Assembly: GCA_003260075.1 (NCBI GenBank)
Contig: QLIY01000329.1
Span: 62,001 to 126,000 of the forward strand
Direction: 5' to 3'
DNA from: Phallusia mammillata
Taxonomy: Eukaryota; Chordata; Ascidiacea; Phlebobranchia; Ascidiidae
Length of the DNA: 64,000 nt
Part shown: in pieces, positions 1 to 11,567 of the stretch
Layout of the letters: every line of letters starts with the position of its first letter
Position numbering within the stretch: the first letter of the stretch is position 1
Translations under genes and position numbers: made by a program
Notes under the pieces: generated by a model
Databases searched by the model: none
What the model was told of the DNA's origin: nothing
What the model saw: the letters and a program-made list of their open reading frames with translations, nothing else

Positions 1-997
1 ATCTTATTAGGTGCTCACTTTGCTCAAAGTACTAACTCTAAATGGGTTTGTAACGTTTAATTTTTAATGTCTTACTGCTAGCTGTAAAATGTACACCAGT
101 ATATATGGACTGTGCTGTTGTTTCGTATAGAAATGTATTGATTTATTTTTATAAACTTTTTTTCAATGCGGAAACTGTTCGGTGTTTTGTGTAAGCTCTA
201 AATTGGGTTGTCAGTCAGTGGCCATTTTCTACACAGACAAATATGTCAAAAAAGTTTTAGCTGGTTTTAAGCAGTTTAATTTCATGGCCTACAGCACTAA
301 GCACGTTCGGAAACCCGTTTTAGGATTATAGCGCGTTTGATAATCACATGGTTCTTAATCACAATTGTACCCCCCCCCCAAAAATACATATATTTTTGTT
401 TTTTGTTGTAACTCCACCACCAATTCCGATTTTAATTCTTTAGTTAATGATGATGTCACATGACCAGATGTCATGAAAACTAAAAAATGAAAGTATAAAA
501 CTTTTTTGAGCGTTTTCCTTCGCTGTACTTCAATGTGATTAGGTGCTCACTTTGCTAAAAGTACTAACTCTAAATGGGTTTGTAACGTTTAATTTTTTAT
601 GTCTTACTGCTAGCTGTAAAATGTGCACCAGTGTATATAGACTGTGCTGTTGTTTCGTATAGAAATGTACCGATTTATTTTTATAAACCTTCAATGCGGA
701 AACTGTTCTGTGTTTTATGTAAGCTCAAAATTGGGTTGTCAATCAGTGGCCATTTTCTACACAGACAAATATGTCAAACAAGTTTTAGCTGGTTTCAAGC
801 AGTTTAATTTCATGGTCTACAGCACAAAGCACGTTTGGAAACCCGTTACAGGAATATAGAGGGTTTGATAAACACATGGTTCTTAATCACAATTGTGATT
901 GTTTGGTTACATCGGAAGTTATCTAGTCTCTATCTGTGACGTAACAATCGCTTTGCCGAAAGGTTAGAGTCGTCGATTGGCTGTTTTGCTTGTGTAG
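1..997. other. Upstream intergenic sequence, present as two overlapping haplotype copies
   Basis: No coding region is recognised here. Bases 1 to about 360 and about 535 to 895 are near-identical over their whole length, differing by scattered substitutions and small indels. They are separated by a run of ten C at 370-379 followed by unrelated sequence. This fits two overlapping contigs from different haplotypes placed end to end. The short open frame at 644-859 lies inside the duplicated part, is disrupted in the other copy, and is not credible as a gene. A second ten-C run (998-1007) sits eight bases before the PTTG1IP start, so the promoter and 5' leader may be incomplete. Confidence 0.6.
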
Positions 998-1015
998 CCC
1001 CCCCCCCGGCTCAAG

Positions 1016-3552
1016 ATGAAGAATGCTTTGATAAGATTATGTGTAGCAGCATTATATCTGTTATTGGTCTCTGGTAGTAGTTTGGAATCATCACAAAACG
1101 GAAATATACTGTTTAATGGGGCTGAACATAATGTGGAAAAACGTAGCAAGGTTGCAGGTAAGGATGAACTAGTGAGGGCCGTAGGCTATGGACCGTATTT
1201 AAAAGCATAAAATATCAAGAATTTAATTTGGATAAATGTTTCAGGGTATTAGTCAGTGGTGATAAACCGTTTGATATGAACCTTAAATGGGAAAATTTAA
1301 GTTTGTTACTTTCAGAAACAAGGATGATCAACTATTTAAACTGTACAAGATTTACTTAAAAGAAAGATATTTGCCCCCATTTAAAATACAATATTTGTTT
1401 GTCACGCATGACTTATTTAGGCGCGTACTATTCTGAATTAGTTGTAACGTTGACAGCGCAGAAGCAGAACTGACATTTACTGATTTACTGTTCCTTTTTG
1501 TGTTTTATACCTTATTTGTGTGCAGATATCGACAATTGTGGCGTTGCTAAAAACTGCGATGATTGCATGAGTCGAAAACGTTACCGTTGCCTTTGGTGCA
1601 ACTCAAAATCAGCGTGAGTTTCTTCTCCTGTGCATGATGTGTCCGTTTGTTCACACCCCCCCCCCCTATCGACAATTGTGGCGTTGCTAAAAACTGCGAT
1701 GATTGCATGAGTCGTAAACGCTACCGTTGCCTTTGGTGCAACTCAAAATCAGCGTGAGTTTGTTCTTCTTCAGTGCATGATTTGTCAGTTTGTTCACACT
1801 TTCTGAAATCAATCACTTTAATCAAGATTTCTCAACAACGAGTTTATAAACGTTAATAAGCCAGTAAAATGCCACAAAATTTGGCGGCAGTTCTCCAAGA
1901 TAAAGGAATGGGACTCTTCATGGGTTGAACTAAATTACAGTCAGCAAGCTGCAGCGCTGCACTTAGTTTATGTGTGAAGAAGTAAAAAGTAGATATATTA
2001 TATATATGTGTGTGTTTTACCAGGTTTTTGCTTTACAACCAGGGTTGCCATCGACATGGACCCAAAAATAAGGACAACTGAAAAATAAGTTTCATACGAA
2101 ACGAAACAAACGTTTTAAATTAATCTTTGCATTTATACGAGCCATGATATATCCCCAGTCATAGTTTTTGCCTGAAACAATCTGTTCCAGCAACACTTGG
2201 TTTGTACAAAATACTTCGTGCATCTCACGATGGCTCAGTTCAAGGTTTACTTGTAGCAGGGATTTGACTAGTGATTGTTGAAAATAAGGACTACATTTAA
2301 AAACAAGGACATTTCTTAGAAAAAAGGACAAACACTTTTTCTAAGACATTGCCTTCAAAATAAGGATAAATCTTAAAACTAAGGATGGTATGCCAACCCT
2401 GTTTACAACATGTCCATATTGTTATGCTTTAAAATATTTTTAAGATCTAAGAAAGATTTAAAAACACAGATATAAACACATTTGATTTTGTTCTTATTTT
2501 AGTTTTGCTAAACTTATTTTTTGAACAAACTTTGATAATCATTTGTTTGTTCAGATGTATGGATTATCCTTTTGACCACTTCTTCCCTCAAACATCTGAC
2601 TGCTCATGGGAAGATGCTAGATGGGGAGTTTGTTGGGTAGATTTTAAAGCAATGCTCATCAGCGTATCTGTAATATGTAAGTGATGTCTATTGCCTTTTG
2701 TTGATTGTTTGTGTAAAACTTTAAGTGCTTAACCTGGATAGTGCCATAAAACTCTGAATGTTTAAGTAAAATTAGATCATGTTTAAAATTAGATTTGTAA
2801 GTTTCTTATGCGAAAATGTTTGACAATATATTAAAATGGCTCATGCATTTTAACTCCAATATTTGTCATTTGTGCAGGAAGTTAGTTAGGTATTTTTACT
2901 ATTTTCCTCTTCAGTTGGCATTGCTGTAATCATCACTTGTTGTTGCATTGCCAAATGTTGTCGCTGCCTTACTGATTGTTGTACTGGAATCAAAACTTTT
3001 TGCTGCTGTGGTTGCTGTTCAGGTAAGTGACATGTTATTGTTATCTTAAAGCTATTTGTCCCAATATCTAAAATGATATATATATATATTGCACTCAGTG
3101 CACATTGTTTTAGCGTTTCAGTGCAGTTGGTGATAAGAGGTATGCCGCATTGGCTAGTTGTAAGTCGAAACAGTGTGCACTGTTTGCAGCTTTTCATGTA
3201 TTCCATTTGAGCTAATGTAGCCACCTTACAGAACTCCAGTCTGTTGGGAGTAAAGTGATAAAAGATAACATATCACAGAGTACAAGTCATATATAGTGAT
3301 TGTATTTGTAGATGCTTAAACTTCACTGTTGTATTGTTAAGTACAAAAGGTTATTAAACTTTTTGTTGTTGCAAACTTTTATATTGTCTCACAGGCGACA
3401 GTGGAGATCGAAGCCTGCGACGTTTGGAGAGAAAACTTGAACAGCAGGCAAAGCGGAATGAGTTGGCATTGAAATATGGGACCCAGCGCAACCATGGGGT
3501 CCCCTATGGATCCACTGGGAACTACAACAATCTTGAAAACAGTTCATTGTAA
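1016..3552 (+). CDS. PTTG1IP: PTTG1IP-like (PBF) type I membrane protein, 5 exons
   Basis: Exons 1016-1157, 1526-1613, 2555-2676, 2915-3022 and 3395-3552 join in frame to a 205-residue protein; human PTTG1IP has 180. The order of parts matches the family. A hydrophobic signal peptide (residues 1-22) is followed by a Cys-rich PSI-like module (CDDCMSRKRYRCLWCNSKSAC). Then come the motif ARWGVCWVDF, one membrane segment, a Cys-rich juxtamembrane stretch and a charged cytoplasmic tail with LRRLERKLEQQAKRNELALKYG cut short by NNLENSSL. All splice sites are GT-AG. Vertebrate PTTG1IP binds securin and cycles between membranes and nucleus; that role here is inferred only from homology. A second copy of exon 2 (1667-1753) follows a C run and is an unmerged haplotype copy, not a second PSI module. 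The stop lies 254 bases from the stop of the convergent ACSF3 gene. Confidence 0.9.
1667..1753 (+). other. Redundant haplotype copy of PTTG1IP exon 2
   Basis: This repeats exon 2 (1526-1613) minus its first base, with a few synonymous changes, and begins directly after an eleven-C run. The following intron start is also repeated. Including both copies would break the frame, so only one belongs in the transcript. Confidence 0.8.
2040..2401. mobile_element. Non-autonomous hAT-type element in a PTTG1IP intron
   Basis: The 362-bp element begins CAGGGTTGCCATCG and ends GGTATGCCAACCCTG, imperfect inverted ends. It is flanked on both sides by the identical 8-mer TTTACAAC (2032-2039 and 2402-2409), the target length of hAT transposons. 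Internally it repeats AAGGACA-type words. No transposase frame is present; the 79-codon minus-strand open frame inside it is not recognisable. Confidence 0.8.
3092..3190. repeat. Decayed hammerhead-like repeat, two opposed halves
   Basis: On the + strand, 3164-3190 carries GTCGAAA, the hairpin CAGTGTGCACTG and the closing TGCAGC found in the intact hammerhead-like repeat at 43459-43508, but the CTGATGA half is missing upstream. On the - strand, 3092-3130 retains the hairpin and an altered first half. It lies in the last intron of PTTG1IP and is presumably inactive. Confidence 0.5.
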
Positions 3553-3806
3553 TAGTAAGATACGATGTGTTGTTCATTTAGTGCACTTAACCTGCCACAT
3601 GCTTTGTACTGTACATTGCACTAATACCTGTTTTATTTCATTTGAAGTATACATCAGTAAAACATGTTTATTTGCACCTAATAATCTCAAATTGTTGGAT
3701 TGCAAAAACACTTAATTGGTAGATTGCAATATATATATACTGAACCATATACAAATTAGATAACTTAAAACAAAGAATAACGAGTAACACAATGAATTTC
3801 TCAACA

Positions 3807-6800
3807 TTATTTTGGAAAAAGAGACATAATAAGTTGCTTCTTATTTACTTTTCCCATCACATTGCGAGGTATTTCATTCACAACTTTAAATTCCTTGGGA
3901 ATTTGGTACTTTGGCAAATGTTCTTTGCACCAGTCTTTAAGTTCTTGCTCTTGAGTTTTGTCAGACAATTTTACAACAGCTACAATTCTCTGACCCCAGG
4001 TTTCATCATCAATCCCTAGCACTGCAACCTAAATAATAAAAAGCAAGAAAAGTTATGTACAATATTATCAATATTTCTAGCATGAAATCTTGTTCCAAAT
4101 ATTAAAATAATGTTATAAATTATGGCAGTTTCATTTGCTATTGGATCCAAATGAAAGTGACTACAAAAAAGTGTGTGTTAGGTGTGTTCTATCCAATATC
4201 TATTTAAGAGCGTGGTAAAAAAGGACTAAAATATGTTTTAGAGGAAGTTTGATGAGGCCCCCCCCCCGCCAAGGTGTAATATGAATGTTACTTTTAAAAC
4301 TTTACATTACTGCTGAGTGAAAGCTTTAAAGCTATACAAAAACATATTTGAAAAATATATAGTTCCAGTTCAAAACAAGAAGACTTCAACTCACTTCGCT
4401 TATACCCCCCCCCCAAAAGCAAGAAAAGTTATGTACAATATTATCAATATTTCTAGCATGAAGTCTTATTGCAAATATTAAAATAAGGTTATAAATTATG
4501 GCAGTTTCATTTGCTATTGGATCCAAATGAAAGGGACTACAAAAAAGTGTGTTATATCCAAAATCCATTTAAGAGCGTGGTTATAAGGACTAAAATATGT
4601 TTTAGAGGAAGTTTGATGAGACATAAAAGGCCAAGGTGTAATATGAATGTTACTTTCAAAACTTTACATTACTGCTGAGTGAAAGCTTTAAAGTTATACC
4701 AAAACTTATGTGAAAAATATGGTATAGTTCCAGTTCAAAACAAGAAGATTTGAACTCACTTCACTTATTGCGGGGTGCTCTAATAACGTCCTCTCAATGT
4801 CAAGTGCACTTATTTTATAACCTCCACTTTTAATAATGTCCACTGATGTTCGGCCTTTGATGAAAAATGCACCGTCTTGAAACTTTGCAGTGTCTCCAGT
4901 TTTAAACCAACCTGCTGGAAAAACAGTTTTTTGTCTGTAAAATATGTTCAATTGATTATTATCTGTTCTGAAACAGTAACATAAAAAATGGGTTAAAAAT
5001 TTAAGTACCACTGCTAGTGACATTTTCCTAGGGTGCATCATAGCTTTGCAGACAAAGCATTCGGTGATTGAGAAAATGCAAACAATCTTTGTGCCTTGAT
5101 TTTGTAATATGAGCTCAACCCATTATGAAATACATATAGCGTTACTATCTGTATTGTTTGTTTCACAAGAATTTCAATTGTCCTATTTTTCTGGTCAGTG
5201 CTTCACTAAAGATTACACATATTTTAACCAATGGTGGGATTCAATTTTTTTGTCAGCCGGTTCTATCAATAAACTCATATATTTTAGCCTGTTCTGTTAC
5301 AAAACTTCCATTGACAGTAACCAGTAATGCTAACCGGTTCGTCATCTCATAAAATTTCTTGAGACAGTTCTATAGAACCAGTGCGAACCAGCTGAATCCC
5401 ATCATTGATTTTAGTTTCTGTGTCAAAGCCAACCTTCAGTGAATGAATCTTCAGTCTCATTTGGCTTGTTCCAATAACCCTCAAACATTGAATCGCTTTT
5501 GACAAGCAGTTCCCCTTCAAGTTCTTCTGCTTTTTCATGCACAGTAAAATTCGACTCAGTTGCTTCAACAATTGTTCTTAAAAAATCAATTAAAAAGTTT
5601 TTAACACCATCATTTTGATTCTGTGATTTTTAAAAAACATGCAAACCTAGTTTTTCTTCCATCTACCCCCCCCCCACCATCATTTTGATTCTGTGATTTT
5701 TAAAAAACATGCAAACCTAGTTTGTGTTCCATCTGAATCAGTTTGTACAAGTTTGGCTTCAACTCCAGGAAATGGAAGACCAACAGAACCTTGAGGTAAT
5801 AAACATTATTGGTAGACATTGGAAGTATTAAATGGCTGTAAACTTGTCTATATCAGACTGAAACCTCCATCCCTAATATGAGTCTCTGGCTTTTCACTTT
5901 TTGCATTTATTTTGGCCATTATTACTCATCTGCAGTTGTTGAAGACACTCAGAAATATTTAAATTAGCAAGAAATGCTCAAGTACCTGGTATTTTTGGCC
6001 CATGAAGAGGATTTGTGAGTCCCATTCCAAACTCAGTTGTCCCATAGCGTTCCAACAAAACATGTCCCGTTATTTCTTTCCATTTGTGAAGTAAAGGGGT
6101 TGGCAAAGCAGCAGAACCTAAACAAAATAACTTTGAACTAAAAAGTAATAAATGAAAAAAACAACTAAAGTTTGCGTTACACAGAAAGAATGAAAAACAA
6201 AATAAGGGGTTTAAAATTTTACATGTCTAGTGAAACAAATCCATCTACTGCAAGGTTTGTCATATCTTTAAGTGAAAAAAATGCCTCCTAATTTTTATTT
6301 AACATTTAGGTTTGGGTACAACACCTGAAACCACGAGCCTAAACCGTTTGCATTTTTCTCGAGTCTCATCAATAGAGAAGTTTTGTTCCTCAAAATAGTC
6401 GATCAGCTTTGCATATATTGTTGGAACAGCCATAAACACATTGGTTGGTAGATCACAACTATCATCCAGCAAGTCTTTCCAAATCTACAACTTTACCTTG
6501 TTATAAAATGTTCCCATATATTAGGAGATTCACCACATATATTTTACAATTAACATGTTCAGCAGGCCACACCTTTATAAATCAAAAGTTGTTTTTACTT
6601 TTTTGCATACCGACCAGCCACGTATGTATTTAAAGTGATTCTAGCTTCATTGCCAGGTTGCAAAAAAACACCACATGTATTGATCCTTTTAGAAGCACAA
6701 AAAGATTTAACAGCAGTTGCTAGTACCCGATTAAAGTAGTTTAGAGGCTTTTACTTAATACAGCAAAACCTTAATTTATTGGGCTGCATTTGGCTTGTGG

Positions 6801-8902
6801 TCAATGGTTCGACGCACAAATCATTATGTTCAATGTTTTTTACATAACCTTACACTTGCGGGATCGAATTTGGGCAACATCTTGACTGTTCCTCCAGCAC
6901 ATAATGGACACAGCAAAGCAACAACCATCCCATGCATATGGTGAAGGGGTAAAACATGGAGCAGGATGTCAGTTGATGTTAGTTCCCATGCTGTTGATAC
7001 TTTGTTTACCTGGATGAAATGTTGACAAAGCCTAGTTGATGATAGAACAATATAGATGAAAAACTTCAAAGAGATTAATTCACAATGCATTAATTTGGTT
7101 AAACAGTGTAGAGAGGATCATGCTTGGTTTGGTAGATTGGATTATCTTTGTTTTGTTTTTAATTTAAACTTTTGTGTCCTGTAAGTGTCACTGCATGTTA
7201 AACACACTCAAAAGTGTGAAAAATTGTTTATTTCACAGTAATAACCATGTAATTACTTGAATTGACAACACAAAATTAATATGAAGTGACCTTTGTCAAT
7301 GTCTTACTACTATATTAATATGCAATGAAATTACTTGTGCTTGTTTTCTTCTGTGAGTGAAAAGTACTCCCTTAGGTCTGCCGGTTGTGCCGCTAGTGTA
7401 CATGATTGACGCTGGTAGGTCAAGTAAATTGTCAGGAAACAAGTTTGAAAAGTTATCCATTGGGTTTGAGACTGAACTGTTCATTAAGTTGTCAAGTGAA
7501 ACATGAACGATATTCAACTTTGAAGACAACTCCTCTGCAACCTAAAACACAAGAAATTAGTTGAGTTGAGTTTGTTTTGCTAGGTGAGAGAAGCAACAAA
7601 TTGCCCTAAAACAATTACCAAGCCGGAAATAACTGCGCAAAGTTTAATTGCTTCTGTTCTAAATCTGAAATAGACTTTTCGAAAAAAAAAAACTCGGCTT
7701 GTGTATAAAAAAGAGTATAGTCAGTTGCAAAAATGTGTTGTGCAATATAACCTGCCATATCACATTTTGTTCACTTTCGCTGCATCTCTGAACAATACCA
7801 TTGGCATGAGTTTTATTTTTTTAATTCAGCAAAGTGGATGCAATTCTTTGGTTCCAAACTAACTTAACAAAAAACCTAGGCAAAACAAATGCAAAAATGG
7901 TCAAAGGTTACGCAGTGATTACAAACATTTTGCTGTTCAATTGGTCCTGTAGCCCATTTCATATGCACTGCATAAGTTTCATTGCAAGTTTCAATAATCT
8001 ATGAATGGTCTTCAATCTTAGATTAACCCAAACCTGTTGGTGTTCATCACTTGACACGATAACACTGGCTTGGGAATCCTGCATAACATAAGACAGTTCA
8101 GGTTTTGGGTGTTGGGGACACAATGGTACAATGGCAGCTCCACACATCCAAGCTGACCACTGGCTGACAGTGAAAGATGCATTGTTTGGTGTCAAGATTG
8201 CAATTCGCTTTCCAAGCAAGTTTTGTCCATTGTTGGCAGCCACAAGCTGATCTGTAGATGATAATAATTACGGAAAGTATAAACATTTATTGAACATATT
8301 TGTATAAACAACCAGATAAAAAGTATTTTGCTTGACTCATTGGGGCATATAAAACAATGATAATACCCACAAGGGTGAAATGTGTTTTACTGTTCAGAAC
8401 ATTTTCTTCAACTAATTCTGAAAAGAAAGCTCCGCTGATTAACAAAATTATTGAAAAACCTAAGTTTGTGGCACAACAATTAGGTGATTTAAATTTGGTT
8501 GAAACTACGTTTCTACTGAATACACTCAAGTGCTAAGATTTAAGTTTCTTGTTACCTTTCAACAGCCGACTGCGGTAAAGCAATTCCGAATAAGTAAAGC
8601 TTCTCCCCCCCCCCTGTGGCACAACAATTAGGTGATTTAAATTTGGTTGAAACTACGTTTCTGCTGAATACACTTAAGTGCTAAGATTTAATTTTCTTGT
8701 TACCTTTCAACAGCCGACTGCGATAAAGCAATTCCGAATAAGTAAAGCATCCTAGTGAATCTTTAATCGCTAATTTCTGGCCGTACTCATTGCACAAAAA
8801 TGGTAGAACACTTTTAACATTGTAATTTGATGCAGAGAGCCCGAAATTCCGACGCAATTTGATCAATAATAAACGTTTTACCATAGATTTCGCAAACAAC
8901 AT
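3807..8902 (-). CDS. ACSF3: ACSF3-like malonyl-CoA synthetase, copy A, 10 exons
   Basis: Exons (in minus order) 8704-8902, 8034-8251, 7335-7541, 6854-7009, 6325-6484, 5986-6117, 5749-5789, 5434-5620, 4760-4911 and 3807-4028 join in frame to 557 residues; human ACSF3 has 576. The N-terminus ([20 protein letters not shown]) looks like a mitochondrial presequence. The ANL-superfamily motifs are present in order: [13 protein letters not shown] phosphate loop, [55 protein letters not shown] and the C-terminal [13 protein letters not shown] lysine motif. The family activates malonate and methylmalonate with ATP and CoA in mitochondria, feeding mitochondrial fatty-acid synthesis. Exon 7 is only 41 nt; I chose its GTAC donor because the stronger-looking site downstream does not keep the frame. 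C runs at 4258, 4405, 5666 and 8605 mark haplotype overlaps in introns. A nearly identical tandem relative follows upstream. Confidence 0.88.
4258..4740. other. Repeated intron segments (unmerged haplotype overlap) in ACSF3-A
   Basis: Sequence from about 4040 to 4400 reappears between about 4415 and 4755, with two ten-C runs (4258, 4405) breaking it. Both copies lie in the last intron of ACSF3-A and carry no exon except the exon 9 border at the end of the second copy. The pieces differ by small indels, as expected for alleles. Confidence 0.65.
5229..5407. mobile_element. hAT-type MITE (family 2) in ACSF3-A intron
   Basis: A 179-bp element with ends CAATGGTGGGATTCA and TGAATCCCATCATTG. Its flanks ATTTTAAC and ATTTTAGT agree at six of eight positions, consistent with a decayed 8-bp duplication. 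It is the same length and family as the element at 37772-37950 and related to those at 25296 and 54950. Confidence 0.75.
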
Positions 8903-9312
8903 TGTGCACCAAAAATAAAACACACCTGGGGAACCACCGTGATTGTGACCTGTCGCCTTCAAAATGCAAAGTTGTTTTGCATAGAAATCCTAAAAAATTG
9001 GTCGCTATTTTAATTGTAAAGCCTGATGATTGTAAGGTAATGAAATGCTACTTGCAGTTTATTTATAATCTCGACACGAAAATTACCCCCCCCCCGCTAT
9101 TTTAATTGTAAAGCCTGATGATTGTAAGGTAATGAAATGCTACCTGTAGTTTATTGATAATCTCGACACGAAAATTGTTTATTGATAATAATCAGTACAC
9201 AATTGCAACACAATTAACAGCAGAAACAATTGCACAATCCTAAAAAATTGCATAGTGTATATTTTTTGTCAAAACATAAAAAACAACATTATTACAAATC
9301 ACAATAAGTTGT

Positions 9313-9540
9313 TCATCTGTTTTCGGGATAAAGGATCTTTATAAGTTGCTTCTTATTCACTTTTCCCATCAGATTGCGAGGTATTTCATCCAACATTTTA
9401 AATTCATTAGGAATTTGACTTTTCAGCAGATTTTCTTTGCACCAGTCTTTCAGCTCTTGCTCACTAGTTTCGTGAGACAATATAACAAGAGCTACAATGC
9501 GCTGGCCCATTGTTTTATCATCAATTCCCAGCACTGTGAT
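9313..9540 (-). other. Second (haplotype) copy of the last exon of ACSF3-B
   Basis: This 228-nt open exon encodes the ACSF3 C-terminus with [14 protein letters not shown] and a stop, bordered by an AG acceptor. It matches 10110-10337 closely, with several amino-acid replacements. It is followed by the same 3' flank, so it is best read as the allele of that exon rather than a third gene. Confidence 0.65.
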
Positions 9541-9655
9541 CTAAACCAAAAAAATCAACTTAAAGTTTGAACATGATTAGTTTTAGTATTTCTAAATTAA
9601 ATCCATAGCAGTCAAAGTGTTAGACTACATAGTTGCTGCTGTAGACCCCCCCCCC

Positions 9656-9791
9656 TCGCTAATTTCTGGCCGTACTCATTGCACAAAAATGGTAGAACAC
9701 TTTCAACATTGTAATTTGATGCAGAGAGCCCAAAATTCCGACGCAATTTGATCAATAATAAACGTTTTACCACATATTTTGCAAACAACAT
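9656..9791 (-). other. Truncated haplotype copy of ACSF3-A exon 1
   Basis: The sequence repeats the first 45 codons of ACSF3-A, including the presequence ([18 protein letters not shown]), with a few differences, and is cut at a ten-C run (9646-9655). The upstream flank is also repeated. It is a contig end, not a gene fragment moved by transposition. Confidence 0.7.
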
Positions 9792-10109
9792 TGTGCACCA
9801 AAAATAAAACACACCTGGGGAACCACCGTGATTGTGACCTGTCGCCTTCAAAATGCAAAGTTGTTTTGCATAGAAATCCTAAAAAATTGGTCGCTATTTT
9901 AATTGTAAAGCCTGATGATTGTAAGGTAATGAAATGCTACCTGTAGTTTATTGATAATCTCGACACGAAAATTGTTTATTGATAATAATCAGTACACAAT
10001 TGCAACACAATTAACAGCAGAAACAATTGAACAATCCTAAAAAATTGCATAGTGTATATTTTTTGTCAAAACATAAAAAACACCATTATCACAAATCACA
10101 ATAAGTTGT

Positions 10110-11533
10110 TCATCCTTTTTCGGGATAAAGGATCTTCATAAGTTGCTTCTTATTTACTTTTCCCATCAGATTGCGAGGTAGTTCATCCATTATTTTGAAT
10201 TCATTAGGAATTTGATTTTTCGGCAGATTTTCTTTGCACCAGTCTTTCAGCTCTTGCTCACTAGTTTCGTGAGACAATATGACAAGAGCTACAATGCGCT
10301 GGCCCATTGTTTTATCATCAACTCCCAACACTGTAATCTAAACCAAAAAAATCAACCATGATTAGTTTTAGTATTTCTAATTTAAATCCAAAAGTGTTAG
10401 AATATATAATATTTTTCTTGCTGTTAGTAGTTGACTTGTAATAGAGACAAGAAAAAGGTGTATTTATCTGCTTGATGTTTAATTGGACAAAGGTTTAAAA
10501 TTTGGGACCCTATTTTTTGGAGGGAATACTTCCGTATTTTTTGAGGGACTTAAGCTCTCCCTTTTTGCTGCACAAATCACAGTATATTAGGTAAGATTTT
10601 TCCTTTGAAATAGAACGTTTTAAATGTACTTTACTAAAAATCAGCACATTCAATTACTTCATTTACTGCCGGATGCTCCAATAGTTTTTTCTCAATATCA
10701 AGTGCACTTATTTTGTAACCACCACTTTTGATTATGTCCACTGATGTTCGGCCTTTGATGAAAAATGCTCCATCTTTGAACTTTGCAGTGTCGCCAGTTT
10801 TAAACCAACCTGTTAAAACAATGATGCAGTACTTTTATTTGTATCAAAATATGTGGTAAGGAATCAAAGGGATAGCAAATGAAAGTTAAGATTTGTTGTA
10901 AAGTTTTCCAGTTAGATTTTTACAGAATGCATTTGAAAGGTTTATATCCAATTGGATGTGTTACAAATAGACTCTTGGAAACCTACTGTCATCTTTCTAC
11001 ATTAGTTATTGCAAAATATCTTCAATTGCAAAATTTCTATGTATTTTGTTTTAATAAACATTGCAATGAGATATTAATTTTGTGTAAAATCTTTGCCAAC
11101 CTTCAGTAAATAAATCTTTTGAGGTTTCTAGTCTGTTTAAATAGCCCTCAAACATCGCATCGCTCTTAATAAGCAGTTCCCCTTCCATATCATCAGTATC
11201 TTCATGCACAGTAACATTGGACTCGGTTGCTTCAACAATTGTCCTAAAAACTTTGTCATGTTGATTCTGTGACTTCTTATTAAAGCTTAACAAACCTAGT
11301 GTTTGTTCCATCTGAATTTTTTTGTACCAGTTTGGCTTTTACTCCTGGAAATGGAAGACCAACAGCACCTGGATAAAATGAAATGGGATGTGAAAAGCTT
11401 GGGAAAGCTAGTTTTTGGAAATGTGACAGTGCCCAATTCGGCAAACCAGTAAAAAAAATATGTTGTGTTTAATGTTCAAGATGGCTTATATTTGTAAAAC
11501 AGATGGTTAGTTGAAAGTTTTAGTTTATTGCAT

Positions 11534-11567
<34 letters not shown>

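Larger units (their letters stand above)
8903..10109. other. Region between the two ACSF3 genes, present as two haplotype copies
   Basis: The ACSF3-A promoter/leader and the ACSF3-B 3' end both occur twice. Bases 8770-9600 and 9656-10385 are two versions of the same interval, each running from ACSF3-A exon 1 through about 400 bases of AT-rich spacer to the last exon of ACSF3-B. C runs at 9086 and 9646 mark the joins. In a single haplotype the genes are therefore separated by roughly 400 bases. No other gene is visible. Confidence 0.7.

Noticed and set aside
1526..1753. Paired copies of exons (PTTG1IP exon 2, C2CD3 exons 2, 6, 10, 16) as mutually exclusive alternative exons
   Set aside because: The introns next to them are duplicated too, and each pair is divided by a C run, so unmerged haplotypes explain them better.
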